In this document: in pieces, positions 42,553-51,535 of the stretch
Layout: each line of letters begins with the position of its first letter
How positions within the stretch are numbered: position 1 is the stretch's first letter
Notes under the pieces: generated by a model
Databases searched by the model: none
Seen by the model: only the letters and a program-made list of their open reading frames with translations
Told to the model about the DNA's origin: nothing
Origin: Mesoflavibacter zeaxanthinifaciens DSM 18436
GTDB lineage: Bacteria > Bacteroidota > Bacteroidia > Flavobacteriales > Flavobacteriaceae
DNA: 64,000 nucleotides
Assembly (NCBI RefSeq): GCF_000422365.1
Contig: NZ_AULQ01000007.1
Span: 124,001 to 188,000, forward strand
Reading direction: 5' to 3'
Made by a program: the position numbers and the translations under genes

Positions 42553-42980
42553 TACTTACAGAACAACAAATTAACTATATAGATAAAAATTTACAGTTGT
42601 ATGGATTAAAAAACCAAACACTTAAAGAAGATATTTTAGACCATATCTGTACGTATATTGAAAATACAGAAGAAACCAACTTTGATATTGCCTATCAAAA
42701 TGCAATTAATCAATTTGGTGGTTATCTAAATATCAATCAATTACAAAAAGAAACCAATGCACAATTATATTTTAAATCGGCTAAAAACCGAACTAAGTTT
42801 TTGTTTATCATTGGGTTTATTACAGCGGTTTTAATTTCGGTAGGAAGTATTTTCAAAATTATGCATTTTCCGTTTGCGGGCATCATTATGGTATCGGGCT
42901 TTGCTGTTCTAATTTTCATCACATTACCTTTATTTTTCTACACAAAATATAAAGACACTATTTTAAAATATCAATCTTAA
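42549..42980 (+). CDS. HAAS-like membrane protein, PadR partner
   Basis: 143 residues. The N-terminal 75 residues are helical and begin LTEQQINYIDKNLQLYGLKNQTLKEDILDHI. This resembles the cytosolic HAAS-type domain of PadR-associated membrane proteins (resemblance only). Two membrane segments follow (about 82-103 and 108-130), with FKIMHFPFAGII at the turn into the second. The same hairpin is repeated in the small protein downstream. It overlaps padR by four bases. In related systems the helical domain senses or binds the PadR regulator. Its job here is unknown. Confidence 0.7.
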   Translation: MILTEQQINYIDKNLQLYGLKNQTLKEDILDHICTYIENTEETNFDIAYQNAINQFGGYLNINQLQKETNAQLYFKSAKNRTKFLFIIGFITAVLISVGSIFKIMHFPFAGIIMVSGFAVLIFITLPLFFYTKYKDTILKYQS

Positions 42981-43004
42981 TATTAATTATAAATCAATCA
43001 AAAA

Positions 43005-43178
43005 ATGAAAAAATCAGTTTATGTTTTAGGCTTTATCGCCTTGTTTATTTTAAGTACAGGACTTATGTTTAAAAGTATGCATTGGCCTTTTGCTGGTATC
43101 ATTACCGTAGTTGGATTTGTCCTTTTCAACTTTATGTTCTTACCAACACTTTTTTATAGATTATATAAAAGCAATTAA
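43005..43178 (+). CDS. Small two-segment membrane protein, paralogue of upstream C-terminus
   Basis: 57 residues, too short for many gene finders. The first segment is VYVLGFIALFILSTGLMF, then KSMHWPFAGIITVVGFVLFNFMFLPTLF and a basic end (YRLYKSN). It aligns with the last 55 residues of the preceding gene (FK-x-MH-x-PFAGII, LPxxFY-x-xYK). It starts 24 bases past that gene and is followed by a terminator, so it closes the padR operon. The FK-x-MH-W-P motif is also found near the first membrane segment of GldL-type proteins. Function unknown. Confidence 0.75.
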   Translation: MKKSVYVLGFIALFILSTGLMFKSMHWPFAGIITVVGFVLFNFMFLPTLFYRLYKSN

Positions 43179-43181
43179 AAT

Positions 43182-43210
43182 AAAAGCCACTTTAAAACAA
43201 GTGGCTTTTT
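43182..43210 (+). terminator. Terminator of the padR operon
   Basis: AAAAGCCACTT (43182-43192) and AAGTGGCTTTTT (43199-43210) pair around a six-base loop and end in T residues. Confidence 0.85.
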
Positions 43211-43278
43211 CATTTAGGAAATTTCTAACATAATATCATTTAAAATAATGTAATTTAGAGGACAAACCAACCTATTTC

Positions 43279-44577
43279 ATGTTAGAAAAACTCTACAAGT
43301 TTTTAAATAACGAAAAAGAAAAACGAACCTGTAAAGATATTACTGAGGACGCTTGCAAACACGTCCCAAAAAATTACTTCATTATTTTACTAAGTAATGT
43401 ATTTACCAAGCTTGGTGATACACTTAGTAATCCTAAAACTGTACTTACTTGGTTAATGAGTTATGTTAACGCTCCTGTTTTTTTAATAAGCCTAATTGTA
43501 CCTATTAGAGAATCTGGATCTATGGTACCGCAAATATTTATTGCTTCTTATATTAACAAACATTCTACAAGAAAATGGTTTTGGGTTATTGGTGCATTAA
43601 TCCAGTTTTTAGCAATTGCTTCTATTGGAATTATCGTATTAAATTTTAAAAATGAAACTGCTGGATATTTAATTATACTTGCAGTAATTATTTTTAGTTT
43701 GGCTAGAAGTTTAAGCTCTTTAACTTCTAAAGATATTGTTGGAAAAACCATACCCAAAACACGAAGAGGACGACTAAAAGGTTACACTGTTTCTGTTTCC
43801 GGCGTTTTAGTTCTAGCTGCTGGTTTGCTTATTATGTACAAATCCAAAAGCAATGCAACCATAGATTTTTACAGTTATTTAATCTTTTTTGCGTCTCTAA
43901 CTTGGTTAATTTCTGCTATTATTTATTCTAGAATTAAAGAATTTCCTAATGATGTAGACGAAGATTCTAAAGACAACTCTAATTTTATATCAAAACTAAA
44001 ACTTTTAAAAACAGACACTAATTTTAGAAATTTTGTGATTGCTAGATCACTACTTCTCTGCTCTGCTTTAACTGCTCCGTATTACGTAATTTTAGCACAA
44101 AAGTACATTGGTAAAGAAAGTTATTTATTAGGCTTATTTATTATCGCAAAAGGTGTTGCATCAATAATCAGCTCGCCTTTTTGGGGAAAATTAGCCGATA
44201 AATCAAGTAAAAATGTAATGGCTATTGCTGTTTTAATTGCTTCAGTTTTAGGAATAATGATATTTATAATTATTAGTTATTTTGAAACGATTAGAACAAT
44301 AAACTGGATTTATCCTCTATCCTTTTTTATTTTAGGTATTGCACATGGCGGCGTTAGATTAGGCAGAAAAACATATATTGTAGATATGGCTAAAGGCAAC
44401 CAAAGAACAGATTATGTTTCGGTTAGTAATACAATAATTGGCTTAATTTTATTGGTAACTGGCGGATTAAGTGCACTTGTGTCTTTACTTTCTATAGAAA
44501 TTGTGATTCTAATTCTATCTATTTTTGGGTTAATTGGTGCTTACAGAAGTTACTTACTTCCTAACGTAGAAAAATAA
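43279..44577 (+). CDS. MFS transporter
   Basis: 432 residues with about 10-12 membrane segments. The cytosolic N-terminus (1-30) is charged, with two cysteines (KRTCKDITEDACKHVP). It shows the MFS central loop (RIKEFPNDVDEDSKDNS, about 213-230) between two six-helix halves, and the motif GKLADKSSKN in the second half. The substrate is unknown; it is most like uncharacterised efflux or solute permeases. It stands alone between a terminator and a promoter. Confidence 0.82.
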   Translation: MLEKLYKFLNNEKEKRTCKDITEDACKHVPKNYFIILLSNVFTKLGDTLSNPKTVLTWLMSYVNAPVFLISLIVPIRESGSMVPQIFIASYINKHSTRKWFWVIGALIQFLAIASIGIIVLNFKNETAGYLIILAVIIFSLARSLSSLTSKDIVGKTIPKTRRGRLKGYTVSVSGVLVLAAGLLIMYKSKSNATIDFYSYLIFFASLTWLISAIIYSRIKEFPNDVDEDSKDNSNFISKLKLLKTDTNFRNFVIARSLLLCSALTAPYYVILAQKYIGKESYLLGLFIIAKGVASIISSPFWGKLADKSSKNVMAIAVLIASVLGIMIFIIISYFETIRTINWIYPLSFFILGIAHGGVRLGRKTYIVDMAKGNQRTDYVSVSNTIIGLILLVTGGLSALVSLLSIEIVILILSIFGLIGAYRSYLLPNVEK

Positions 44578-44657
44578 ACCGCTAAACAAAAACTCTTGTT
44601 TACTAAACAAAACGTACGGTTTACTCAATATTCATTTTAAAAAGCGTGTTATAAAAG

Positions 44658-44665
44658 TAAGTTTG
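44658..44665 (+). promoter_or_regulatory. -7 box upstream of the CxxC/regulatory-domain gene
   Basis: TAAGTTTG matches TAnnTTTG and lies 25 bases before the ATG at 44691. No TTG box was found at the expected distance. Confidence 0.4.
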
Positions 44666-44690
44666 ATGTATAACATTAAAACTTATTATT

Positions 44691-45350
44691 ATGAACAATG
44701 CCATTAAACTAAACATCAAATCTCCTTGTAATGAAAATTTCAACCAATTTAAACCAACTGCAAAAGGCGGATTTTGCGCTACGTGCACCAAAGAAGTTAT
44801 TGATTTTTCTAAAATGAATTCTCAAGAAATTATTAACTATTTTAACACTAAAAACACAGCAAATACTTGCGGAAGATTTAAAAGCGAACAATTAACCACA
44901 TATCAAATTCCTGTAAGACGAAGTAAATTAAGCTGGTTAACTGGTATTGGATTAGCGTGTTTATCTTTTTTCACATTTGGAACAGCTAACGCTCAAGTAA
45001 AAACTACTGAAAACAAAACGATTGAAAGCACTTCTGCAAAAGACAACTTAACCATAAAAGGTACAATTTCAGACCAAGATGGTTTACCACTTCCGTCTGC
45101 AACTATTTTACTTGAAGGTACTTCTATTGGGACAACAACAGACTTTGATGGTAATTTTGAGTTTCCTCAACCATTAAAAAAAGGTGATATTTTACAAATA
45201 AGCTACGTTGGGTACGAGCCTAAAAAAGTGGTAATAGACGGAAAACCCAAAGCCCAAATTATTCAATTAAATATCAATATGGATGTTGGTTCTGTAATAA
45301 TGATGGGAAAAGTATCTTCTAAAAAATTATACAAATCTAAAAAGGATTAA
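44691..45350 (+). CDS. CxxC-headed, single-pass CarboxypepD_reg-like protein
   Basis: 219 residues. The N-terminus before the membrane segment has cysteines C13, C29, C32 and C60 in SPCNENFNQF, GFCATCTKEVIDFS and NTCGRF, a likely metal or redox site in the cytosol. One membrane segment follows (about 81-100, LSWLTGIGLACLSFFTFGTANA), with a possible cleavage after it. The C-terminal domain (about 112-190) is CarboxypepD_reg-like: IKGTISDQDGLPLPSATILLEG, TDFDGNFEFPQPL, ISYVGYEPKKVVI. The next gene starts five bases later, so the two are co-transcribed. Role unknown. Confidence 0.75.
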   Translation: MNNAIKLNIKSPCNENFNQFKPTAKGGFCATCTKEVIDFSKMNSQEIINYFNTKNTANTCGRFKSEQLTTYQIPVRRSKLSWLTGIGLACLSFFTFGTANAQVKTTENKTIESTSAKDNLTIKGTISDQDGLPLPSATILLEGTSIGTTTDFDGNFEFPQPLKKGDILQISYVGYEPKKVVIDGKPKAQIIQLNINMDVGSVIMMGKVSSKKLYKSKKD

Positions 45351-45355
45351 TAGCT

Positions 45356-46357
45356 ATGCGAAATGTACTTACTATCATTTCTGTTTTAATCTTAAATTTA
45401 GCTTTTGCGCAAGTTTCAGATTTTAAATCTATAGATTTTACTGTTGCAGATAATGTTGCAAAACTCAACAATGATAAAAACTTAGATAATTTACCACTAC
45501 TTGCGCATAAGCTAACTTATAAATTAGATACAGATGTAGAAAAATTTAGAGCCATCTACACATGGGTTTGCACCAATATTAAAGGCGATTTAACTGTTAG
45601 CGATAAAGTGTTACACAAAAGAAAAAAATATAAAAATGATAGTTTAAGCTTCACACAATGGAATAACGATTACTTAAAAAAAGCGTTTAAAAAACTATTT
45701 AAACACAAAAAAACAATGTGCACAGGTTACGCTTATTTAATAAAGCAACTTTGTTTTTTTGTAAATATTGATTGCGAAATTATTAATGGCTACGGTAGAA
45801 GTTTTGATACAAATGTTGAAAGTTTAGAGCTTGTAAACCATTCTTGGAATGCAGTAAAACTAGACAACAAATGGTATTTGTGTGATGCCACTTGGTCTAG
45901 CGGTTATTTTTTAGGTAATATTTTTATTGAAGACTATAATGATGGATATTTTTTAACCGAGCCTACATTATTTGCAAAAAACCACATTCCAAAAGATAAA
46001 AAATGGCTCCTTAACAACACTTTAATTGATAGTGAATACTCAGCTTCTCCGCTAGTTTATAGTGAAACTTTTAAACACAAAACACTTCCTATTAGTCCTC
46101 AAAACATGCATGTAGAATTAAAAAAAGGAGAGCATCTAAATTTCAGTTTTAAAACTTTAGAATCTATTGATATTGTTAAAGTTTCGTTAGTGCAGTTTGT
46201 TGGAATTAATCCTGTAGACTTTGAAATAAACAACCTAAAAGAAGACAACGGAATGGTTTCATTTTCAACCACATTTAAGCACAAAGGGTTTTACGATGTA
46301 CATTTAGCTATTGGTGATGATGTTGTTGCAACCTATACTGTAAAGGTCACTAAATAA
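45356..46357 (+). CDS. Exported transglutaminase-like protein
   Basis: 333 residues. A signal peptide covers 1-19 (ends LAFAQ). The transglutaminase-like core has the catalytic triad C122 (KTMCTGYAYLIKQLC), H162 (NHSWNAVKLDNKWYL) and D177 (CDATWSSGYF), plus the upstream RAIYTWVCTNI segment. Residues about 230-333 form a beta-sandwich. Such proteins act as proteases or cross-linkers on peptides; the target is unknown. It lies five bases past the CxxC/regulatory-domain gene. Confidence 0.85.
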   Translation: MRNVLTIISVLILNLAFAQVSDFKSIDFTVADNVAKLNNDKNLDNLPLLAHKLTYKLDTDVEKFRAIYTWVCTNIKGDLTVSDKVLHKRKKYKNDSLSFTQWNNDYLKKAFKKLFKHKKTMCTGYAYLIKQLCFFVNIDCEIINGYGRSFDTNVESLELVNHSWNAVKLDNKWYLCDATWSSGYFLGNIFIEDYNDGYFLTEPTLFAKNHIPKDKKWLLNNTLIDSEYSASPLVYSETFKHKTLPISPQNMHVELKKGEHLNFSFKTLESIDIVKVSLVQFVGINPVDFEINNLKEDNGMVSFSTTFKHKGFYDVHLAIGDDVVATYTVKVTK

Positions 46358-46373
46358 TCGTAAATAATTTAGC

Positions 46374-46381
46374 TACCTTTG
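46374..46381 (+). promoter_or_regulatory. -7 box of the DEAD-box helicase promoter
   Basis: TACCTTTG matches TAnnTTTG, 18 bases before the ATG. No TTG partner is evident. Confidence 0.4.
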
Positions 46382-46399
46382 TACAAATAAATTAGCTAA

Positions 46400-47638
46400 A
46401 TGTCATTTAAAGACTTACAATTAAACAAACCTTTACGTCGTGCTGTTGCAGAAGCTGGTTACGACAACCCAACTTTGGTGCAAGAAAAAGCAATACCTGC
46501 TATTTTAGATAAAAAAGACGTTGTTGTTTCTGCGCAAACAGGTACTGGTAAAACAGCTGCATTTGCATTACCAATTTTACAATTACTTTTTGATCAACAA
46601 GACGCACCAAAACGCGGTAAAAAAATTAAAGCGCTTATTGTAAGTCCTACACGCGAATTAGCTGTACAAATCGCAAAAAACTTCGAAACCTACTCTACTT
46701 ATACCAACCTAAGAACAACTGTGGTTTTTGGTGGCACATCGGTAGAGCCTCAAAAAGATATACTAAAAAAAGGCGTAGATATTTTAATTGCTACACCAGG
46801 TAGATTGTTAGATTTACATAAGCAAACAGCTTTACATTTAGATCAAGTTGAAGTATTGGTTTTAGATGAAGCCGATTTAATGCTAGACATGGGATTTATT
46901 GATGATGTAAGAAAAATTGAACGCCTATGTCCTACCGAAAAACAAACACTTTTATTTTCAGCAACAATACCTCATAAAGTTGAAGATTTAGCAAAAACCA
47001 TTTTAAATAATCCAGAACGTATACTTGTTGCACCTAACGCTTCAACTTCAAAAAAGTTAGAACAATTATTATACTACGTACCAAAACGCAACAAAATAGA
47101 ACTGTGTTTACACTTACTGCGTAACACTATAAAAGGACACATTATCATATTTAGACGTACCAAATTTGGTGTTAGTAAATTAGAACAAACGCTACTAAAA
47201 AACGGTTATAAAGTAGATAGTATACATGGTGACAAAAGTCAAAGTGCAAGACAGGAAGCGCTAAATAAATTCACTAAAAAAGAAGTTAACATTTTAATAG
47301 CTACAGATGTTGCTGCACGTGGTATAGATATAGACAGTTTGGATGCAGTAATCAATTTTGATTTACCAAATATACCAGAAACATATGTACATAGAATTGG
47401 TCGTACAGCACGTGCTGGACAAACTGGTGTAGCTTATTCATTTTGTAGTGCAGACGAAAAATCTTATATTAAAACCATCCAACAATTAATTAGTTTACAA
47501 CTTGACGTTATAGATGATCATCCATATCCTTTAGACCCAAAAGCAAAACCTATAGTGCATACGTCTAATAAAAAAAGTAAGCACAAAAAAGGACGAAAAG
47601 GAAAAGGTAGTAAACAAAAGAAAAAACGCTGGTATTAA
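46400..47638 (+). CDS. DEAD-box RNA helicase (RhlE-like)
   Basis: 412 residues. Motifs in order: Q motif NPTLVQEKAIPAILDKKDVV, motif I SAQTGTGKTA, Ia PTRELAVQI, Ib TPGRLLDLH, II VLDEADLMLDMGF, III FSATIP, then the helicase C domain with DVAARGIDI and VI HRIGRTARAGQ. The tail is strongly basic (KKSKHKKGRKGKGSKQKKK), typical of RNA-binding extensions. It remodels RNA in ribosome assembly or mRNA decay. The next gene follows after 17 bases. Confidence 0.95.
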   Translation: MSFKDLQLNKPLRRAVAEAGYDNPTLVQEKAIPAILDKKDVVVSAQTGTGKTAAFALPILQLLFDQQDAPKRGKKIKALIVSPTRELAVQIAKNFETYSTYTNLRTTVVFGGTSVEPQKDILKKGVDILIATPGRLLDLHKQTALHLDQVEVLVLDEADLMLDMGFIDDVRKIERLCPTEKQTLLFSATIPHKVEDLAKTILNNPERILVAPNASTSKKLEQLLYYVPKRNKIELCLHLLRNTIKGHIIIFRRTKFGVSKLEQTLLKNGYKVDSIHGDKSQSARQEALNKFTKKEVNILIATDVAARGIDIDSLDAVINFDLPNIPETYVHRIGRTARAGQTGVAYSFCSADEKSYIKTIQQLISLQLDVIDDHPYPLDPKAKPIVHTSNKKSKHKKGRKGKGSKQKKKRWY

Positions 47639-47655
47639 AATAGAATTCTTTTTAG

Positions 47656-48633
47656 ATGAAATACTTATCATTTTTAATTGGCATAATTTCAATACAATTA
47701 GGCTTTAGCCAAACCTTTGTAAAAGACAGTTTAAACAATCAACCTGTATCTTTTGCAACCATAGATTTTGGTAATGGTTACGGAACATTTGCAGACGAAG
47801 AAGGCAAATTTTATTACAGCGAAAAACTTTATAAAGGTATTGACACTTTAATAATTTCGGCTTTAGGATATAAGAAGAAAAAAATTGCTACTAACAAACT
47901 AACAGATACCATTAAATTGCCTCACGAGGCGTCAATGTTAGAAGAAGTTATAGTTACAGCGAAACCCAAAGGAAAATTTAAAATAATAACTATAAAACCT
48001 AATGGTCACGAAGATTATTTTAAATGCTGGTTACCAACAATAGAAAGTGAAATTGCTGTATATTTCCCAAATAATTCGCCAAACACAAAACGAATTTCAA
48101 AACTTTTACTTCCTATAAAAACTGAAGCAAAAAATTGGGACAAACGCCATAAAGACAAACACGAAAAAAGACCATTTTCAACCCTTTTTAGAGTTCATTT
48201 TTATGAAAATAATGAAGGTTTGCCAGGCGATGTTTTAACTTATGAAAAGATTTTATTCATAGCCAATCAAGATACAAATCCTATTTTTGAATTAGACGTT
48301 ACCGGAAGCAACATAATAATTCCCAAAAATGGTATTTTCGTATCTATCCAAGTATTAGGATATACCGATAAAGACGGAAAATTATTACCCAACAAAAAAT
48401 ATAAAGAAGTCGAAACAAAACGAGGTATTGTTAGAGTTTCTACAACATTTAGACCTTTATTACCATTTACAGACAAGATTGCTAGCAAACAAACCTTTGT
48501 AAAACGAATCTTTCATAATAACGGAAAATGGGTGTTATTCGACTTAAAAAACATTAATAATTCTAACCTTTTAAAAGCTGGTTTAAACAACTACGGAATG
48601 GGATTAGAAGTAGAAGTTTATAAAGAAAAATAA
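47656..48633 (+). CDS. Exported CarboxypepD_reg-like protein
   Basis: 325 residues. A signal peptide covers 1-18 (ends QLGFSQ). A short CarboxypepD_reg-like domain (about 19-100: KDSLNNQPVSFATIDFG, GTFADEEGKFYYSE, ISALGYKKKKIAT) ends in SMLEEVIVTAKPKG, which resembles the linker to a receptor plug. The remaining 215 residues are beta-rich with no family I recognise. No barrel is present, so it is not a TonB receptor. It is close behind the helicase gene. Confidence 0.7.
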   Translation: MKYLSFLIGIISIQLGFSQTFVKDSLNNQPVSFATIDFGNGYGTFADEEGKFYYSEKLYKGIDTLIISALGYKKKKIATNKLTDTIKLPHEASMLEEVIVTAKPKGKFKIITIKPNGHEDYFKCWLPTIESEIAVYFPNNSPNTKRISKLLLPIKTEAKNWDKRHKDKHEKRPFSTLFRVHFYENNEGLPGDVLTYEKILFIANQDTNPIFELDVTGSNIIIPKNGIFVSIQVLGYTDKDGKLLPNKKYKEVETKRGIVRVSTTFRPLLPFTDKIASKQTFVKRIFHNNGKWVLFDLKNINNSNLLKAGLNNYGMGLEVEVYKEK

Positions 48634-48762
48634 AACTTCAATTTTTTAACTTGGATAAAGCTATTTAGTTTCAATTAAAATTACACGATTACAGCTTGTA
48701 CATTAACAATTTTGTAGTATTTTTAATATTCATTCATTATAATAATATAAGGCTATAGTTAT

Positions 48763-50976
48763 ATGACAGAGGTTGATATTGAAAAAGAAAATGCAGCAAT
48801 TGCCAAAGCCTACAAAGAGCTTTTAAAAGTTAGCTACCGCACACTTTCTAAAGAAGACAAACAACTAATTAGAAAAGCTTTTAATGTTGCTGTAGAAGCA
48901 CATAGCGATCAACGCCGTAAAAGTGGAGAAGCTTACATCTTTCATCCTATTGCTGTTGCAAAAATTGTAGCGCAAGAAATTGGTCTTGACGCTACTTCTA
49001 TCGCTGCAGCTTTACTTCATGATGTCGTAGAAGATAACGAAAACTATAGCATAAAAGATATAGAAAATCTGTTTGGAGAAACAGTTGCTAGAATTGTTGA
49101 TGGATTAACCAAAATTTCGTCTTTAAAAAAAGACATGAATGTTTCTCTGCAAGCAGAAAACTTCAGAAAAATGTTACTTACTCTTAATGATGATGTTAGG
49201 GTAATTATCATAAAAATTGCAGACCGTTTGCATAATATGCAAACTATGGACTCTATGCGTCCAGACAAGCAAGAAAAAATTGCTAGCGAAACACTTTACA
49301 TTTATGCACCTCTAGCGCATAGAATTGGACTTTATAACATCAAAACAGAACTTGAAGACCTTGGCTTAAAGTATACAGAACCAGAAGTATACAACAGCAT
49401 CTTATTAAAGATGAAAGAAAGCAAAGAAGAGCAAGATGCATACATAAACGAATTTAGTGATCTATTAAAAAAATCTTTAGATAAAGAAGGTTTAAACTAT
49501 ATTATAAAAGGTCGACCTAAATCTATTTTTTCAATAAAGAAAAAAATGGATAAACAAGGTGTTTCTTTTGACGAGGTTTATGACAAATTTGCCATAAGAA
49601 TAATCTATAAATCAGACCGTGATAACGAAAAATTCTTAGCTTGGAAAATATATTCGATTGTAACAGATCACTTTAGACCAAACCCAACACGCTTACGCGA
49701 TTGGATATCTTCACCAAAATCTACAGGATACGAAGCCTTACACATAACCGTTGTTGGACCAAAAAGCAGATGGGTAGAAGTACAAATTCGTAGTGAACGT
49801 ATGAACGAAATAGCCGAAAAAGGTTACGCCGCTCATTACAAATACAAAAACGTAGATGATAACGACGATAATCTTGATATGTGGATTAACCGTCTACAAG
49901 ATGCTTTAGAAAACGCGTCTACAAATGCAGTAGACTTTGTAGAACAATTCAAACTAAACTTATACTCTAAAGAAATATTTGTTTTTACACCTAAAGGCGA
50001 ATTAAAATCACTTCCAAAAGGCGCAACACCTTTAGACTTTGCTTTTAGCATTCACACCGAAGTAGGCAGCAAAACAAGAGGCGCAAAAGTTAACGGAAAA
50101 TTAGTCCCACTAAGCCACGTTTTAAACAGTGGTGATCGTGTAGAAATTATCACTTCAGAAAATGCTAAACCAAATCCAAACTGGCTAGATTACGCTACTA
50201 CAGGTAAAGCAAGAAGTAAAATTAAATCACTTCTAAAAGAAGACACTAAGATAATTGGTGAAGAAGGTAAAGAAATTTTAAGAAGAAAATTAAAACAACT
50301 TAAAATTGAGCTAAACGAAAAATCGGTTAACGAAATGGTTAATCATTTTAAACTAAAAACAAGTTTAGACCTTTTTTATCGCGTTGGTACAGGAAACATA
50401 GATAGTAAAGCATTAAAAGAATATGCTGCATCACGTAGTAATGCTTTAGTTAGTTTTATAAAAAATAAAATTAACAGAAAACAAACCGTTAATCAAGAAG
50501 ACATTAATAAAGACGAAATCACACACAAATATGATTTATTAGTCTTTGGTAAAGAAGAAGAAAAACTTGATTACAAATTTGCAAACTGCTGCAATCCTAT
50601 TCCTGGCGATCCTGTTTTTGGTTTTGTAACCATAAACGATGGTATTAAAGTACACAAAAAATCATGTCCTAACGCTGTTAGTCTTCAGGCTAATTATGCG
50701 TATAGAATTATGCAAGCCAAGTGGATAGACTCTTCTCAACGCGAATTTGCAGCTCAAATAAAGCTTTCAGGAATCGATAATTTAGGATTAGTTAACGAGA
50801 TTACTAAAGTCATTTCATCAAACATGCACGTTAATATGAAAAGCATTAACTTTAGTAGTGATGATGGCGTGTTTTCAGGAAAAATAAATGTAGTGGTTCG
50901 TAACAATACACTACTAAAAAAGTTAATGGAAAACCTAAAAAAAATTAACGGTATAGATAAGGTATCAAGAATTTAA
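48763..50976 (+). CDS. spoT: RelA/SpoT family (p)ppGpp synthetase/hydrolase
   Basis: 737 residues, single long Rel-type enzyme. The HD hydrolase domain (about 40-200) is intact: FHPIAVAKIV, then LLHDVVED with H86-D87. The synthetase domain (about 240-370) has GRPKSIFSIKKKM, YDKFAIRIIYKS, STGYEALHITVVGPK and EVQIRSERMNEIAEKGYAAH. A TGS domain (about 405-465; KEIFVFTPKGELKSLPKGATPLDFAF in two parts), a conserved-Cys region (KFANCCNPIPGDPV) and a C-terminal ACT domain follow. Both activities look possible. It makes and removes the stringent alarmone. The Fur-like regulator and purA follow. Confidence 0.96.
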   Translation: MTEVDIEKENAAIAKAYKELLKVSYRTLSKEDKQLIRKAFNVAVEAHSDQRRKSGEAYIFHPIAVAKIVAQEIGLDATSIAAALLHDVVEDNENYSIKDIENLFGETVARIVDGLTKISSLKKDMNVSLQAENFRKMLLTLNDDVRVIIIKIADRLHNMQTMDSMRPDKQEKIASETLYIYAPLAHRIGLYNIKTELEDLGLKYTEPEVYNSILLKMKESKEEQDAYINEFSDLLKKSLDKEGLNYIIKGRPKSIFSIKKKMDKQGVSFDEVYDKFAIRIIYKSDRDNEKFLAWKIYSIVTDHFRPNPTRLRDWISSPKSTGYEALHITVVGPKSRWVEVQIRSERMNEIAEKGYAAHYKYKNVDDNDDNLDMWINRLQDALENASTNAVDFVEQFKLNLYSKEIFVFTPKGELKSLPKGATPLDFAFSIHTEVGSKTRGAKVNGKLVPLSHVLNSGDRVEIITSENAKPNPNWLDYATTGKARSKIKSLLKEDTKIIGEEGKEILRRKLKQLKIELNEKSVNEMVNHFKLKTSLDLFYRVGTGNIDSKALKEYAASRSNALVSFIKNKINRKQTVNQEDINKDEITHKYDLLVFGKEEEKLDYKFANCCNPIPGDPVFGFVTINDGIKVHKKSCPNAVSLQANYAYRIMQAKWIDSSQREFAAQIKLSGIDNLGLVNEITKVISSNMHVNMKSINFSSDDGVFSGKINVVVRNNTLLKKLMENLKKINGIDKVSRI

Positions 50977-51053
50977 TCTTCAAGTTGTTAATAACTATTA
51001 ATAACACATCTTTTAATCCAACAAAAAATAGCATTTAACCACAAAAAAAAATG

Positions 51054-51061
51054 TAAATTTG
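51054..51061 (+). promoter_or_regulatory. -7 box of the fur-purA promoter
   Basis: TAAATTTG matches TAnnTTTG and ends ten bases before the ATG at 51072. The leader would be very short. Confidence 0.4.
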
Positions 51062-51071
51062 TCGGATAATT

Positions 51072-51530
51072 ATGAGTGCAAATACGGACATAAAAAATCA
51101 AGAAATCGTTAAAAATGTGTTTACAGCTTTTTTAGAAGAAAAAGGACACCGTAAAACACCAGAACGTTATGCTATACTTCAAGAAATATATTCTAGTAAT
51201 GAGCATTTTGATATCGAATCTTTATATCTAAATATGAAGAACAAAAAATATCGTGTTAGTCGTGCAACACTTTACAACACTATAGATCTTTTGTTAGATT
51301 GTGGTTTGGTTAGAAAACATCAGTTTGGAAAAAATCAAGCACACTACGAAAAATCATATTTTGATAAACAACACGACCACGTTATTTTACAAGACACAGG
51401 AGAAGTTATAGAATTTTGCGATCCACGCATTCAAGCAATCAAAAAAACCATAGAAGAAGTGTTTGATATAGAAATTAATAAACACTCTTTATACTTTTAC
51501 GGTAACCGAAAAAAATCACAAAACAACTAA
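51072..51530 (+). CDS. Fur family transcriptional regulator
   Basis: 152 residues. The N-terminal winged helix has [28 protein letters not shown] and [23 protein letters not shown]. The dimerisation domain carries [23 protein letters not shown]. Where most Fur proteins have a C-x-x-C zinc site in the ICxxCG stretch, this one reads ILQDTG, so that structural zinc site is missing. The His-rich regulatory metal site (QHDH) remains in part. It might sense iron, zinc or peroxide; this cannot be decided here. purA follows after five bases, so the genes are co-transcribed. Confidence 0.88.
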   Translation: MSANTDIKNQEIVKNVFTAFLEEKGHRKTPERYAILQEIYSSNEHFDIESLYLNMKNKKYRVSRATLYNTIDLLLDCGLVRKHQFGKNQAHYEKSYFDKQHDHVILQDTGEVIEFCDPRIQAIKKTIEEVFDIEINKHSLYFYGNRKKSQNN

Positions 51531-51535
51531 ATATA

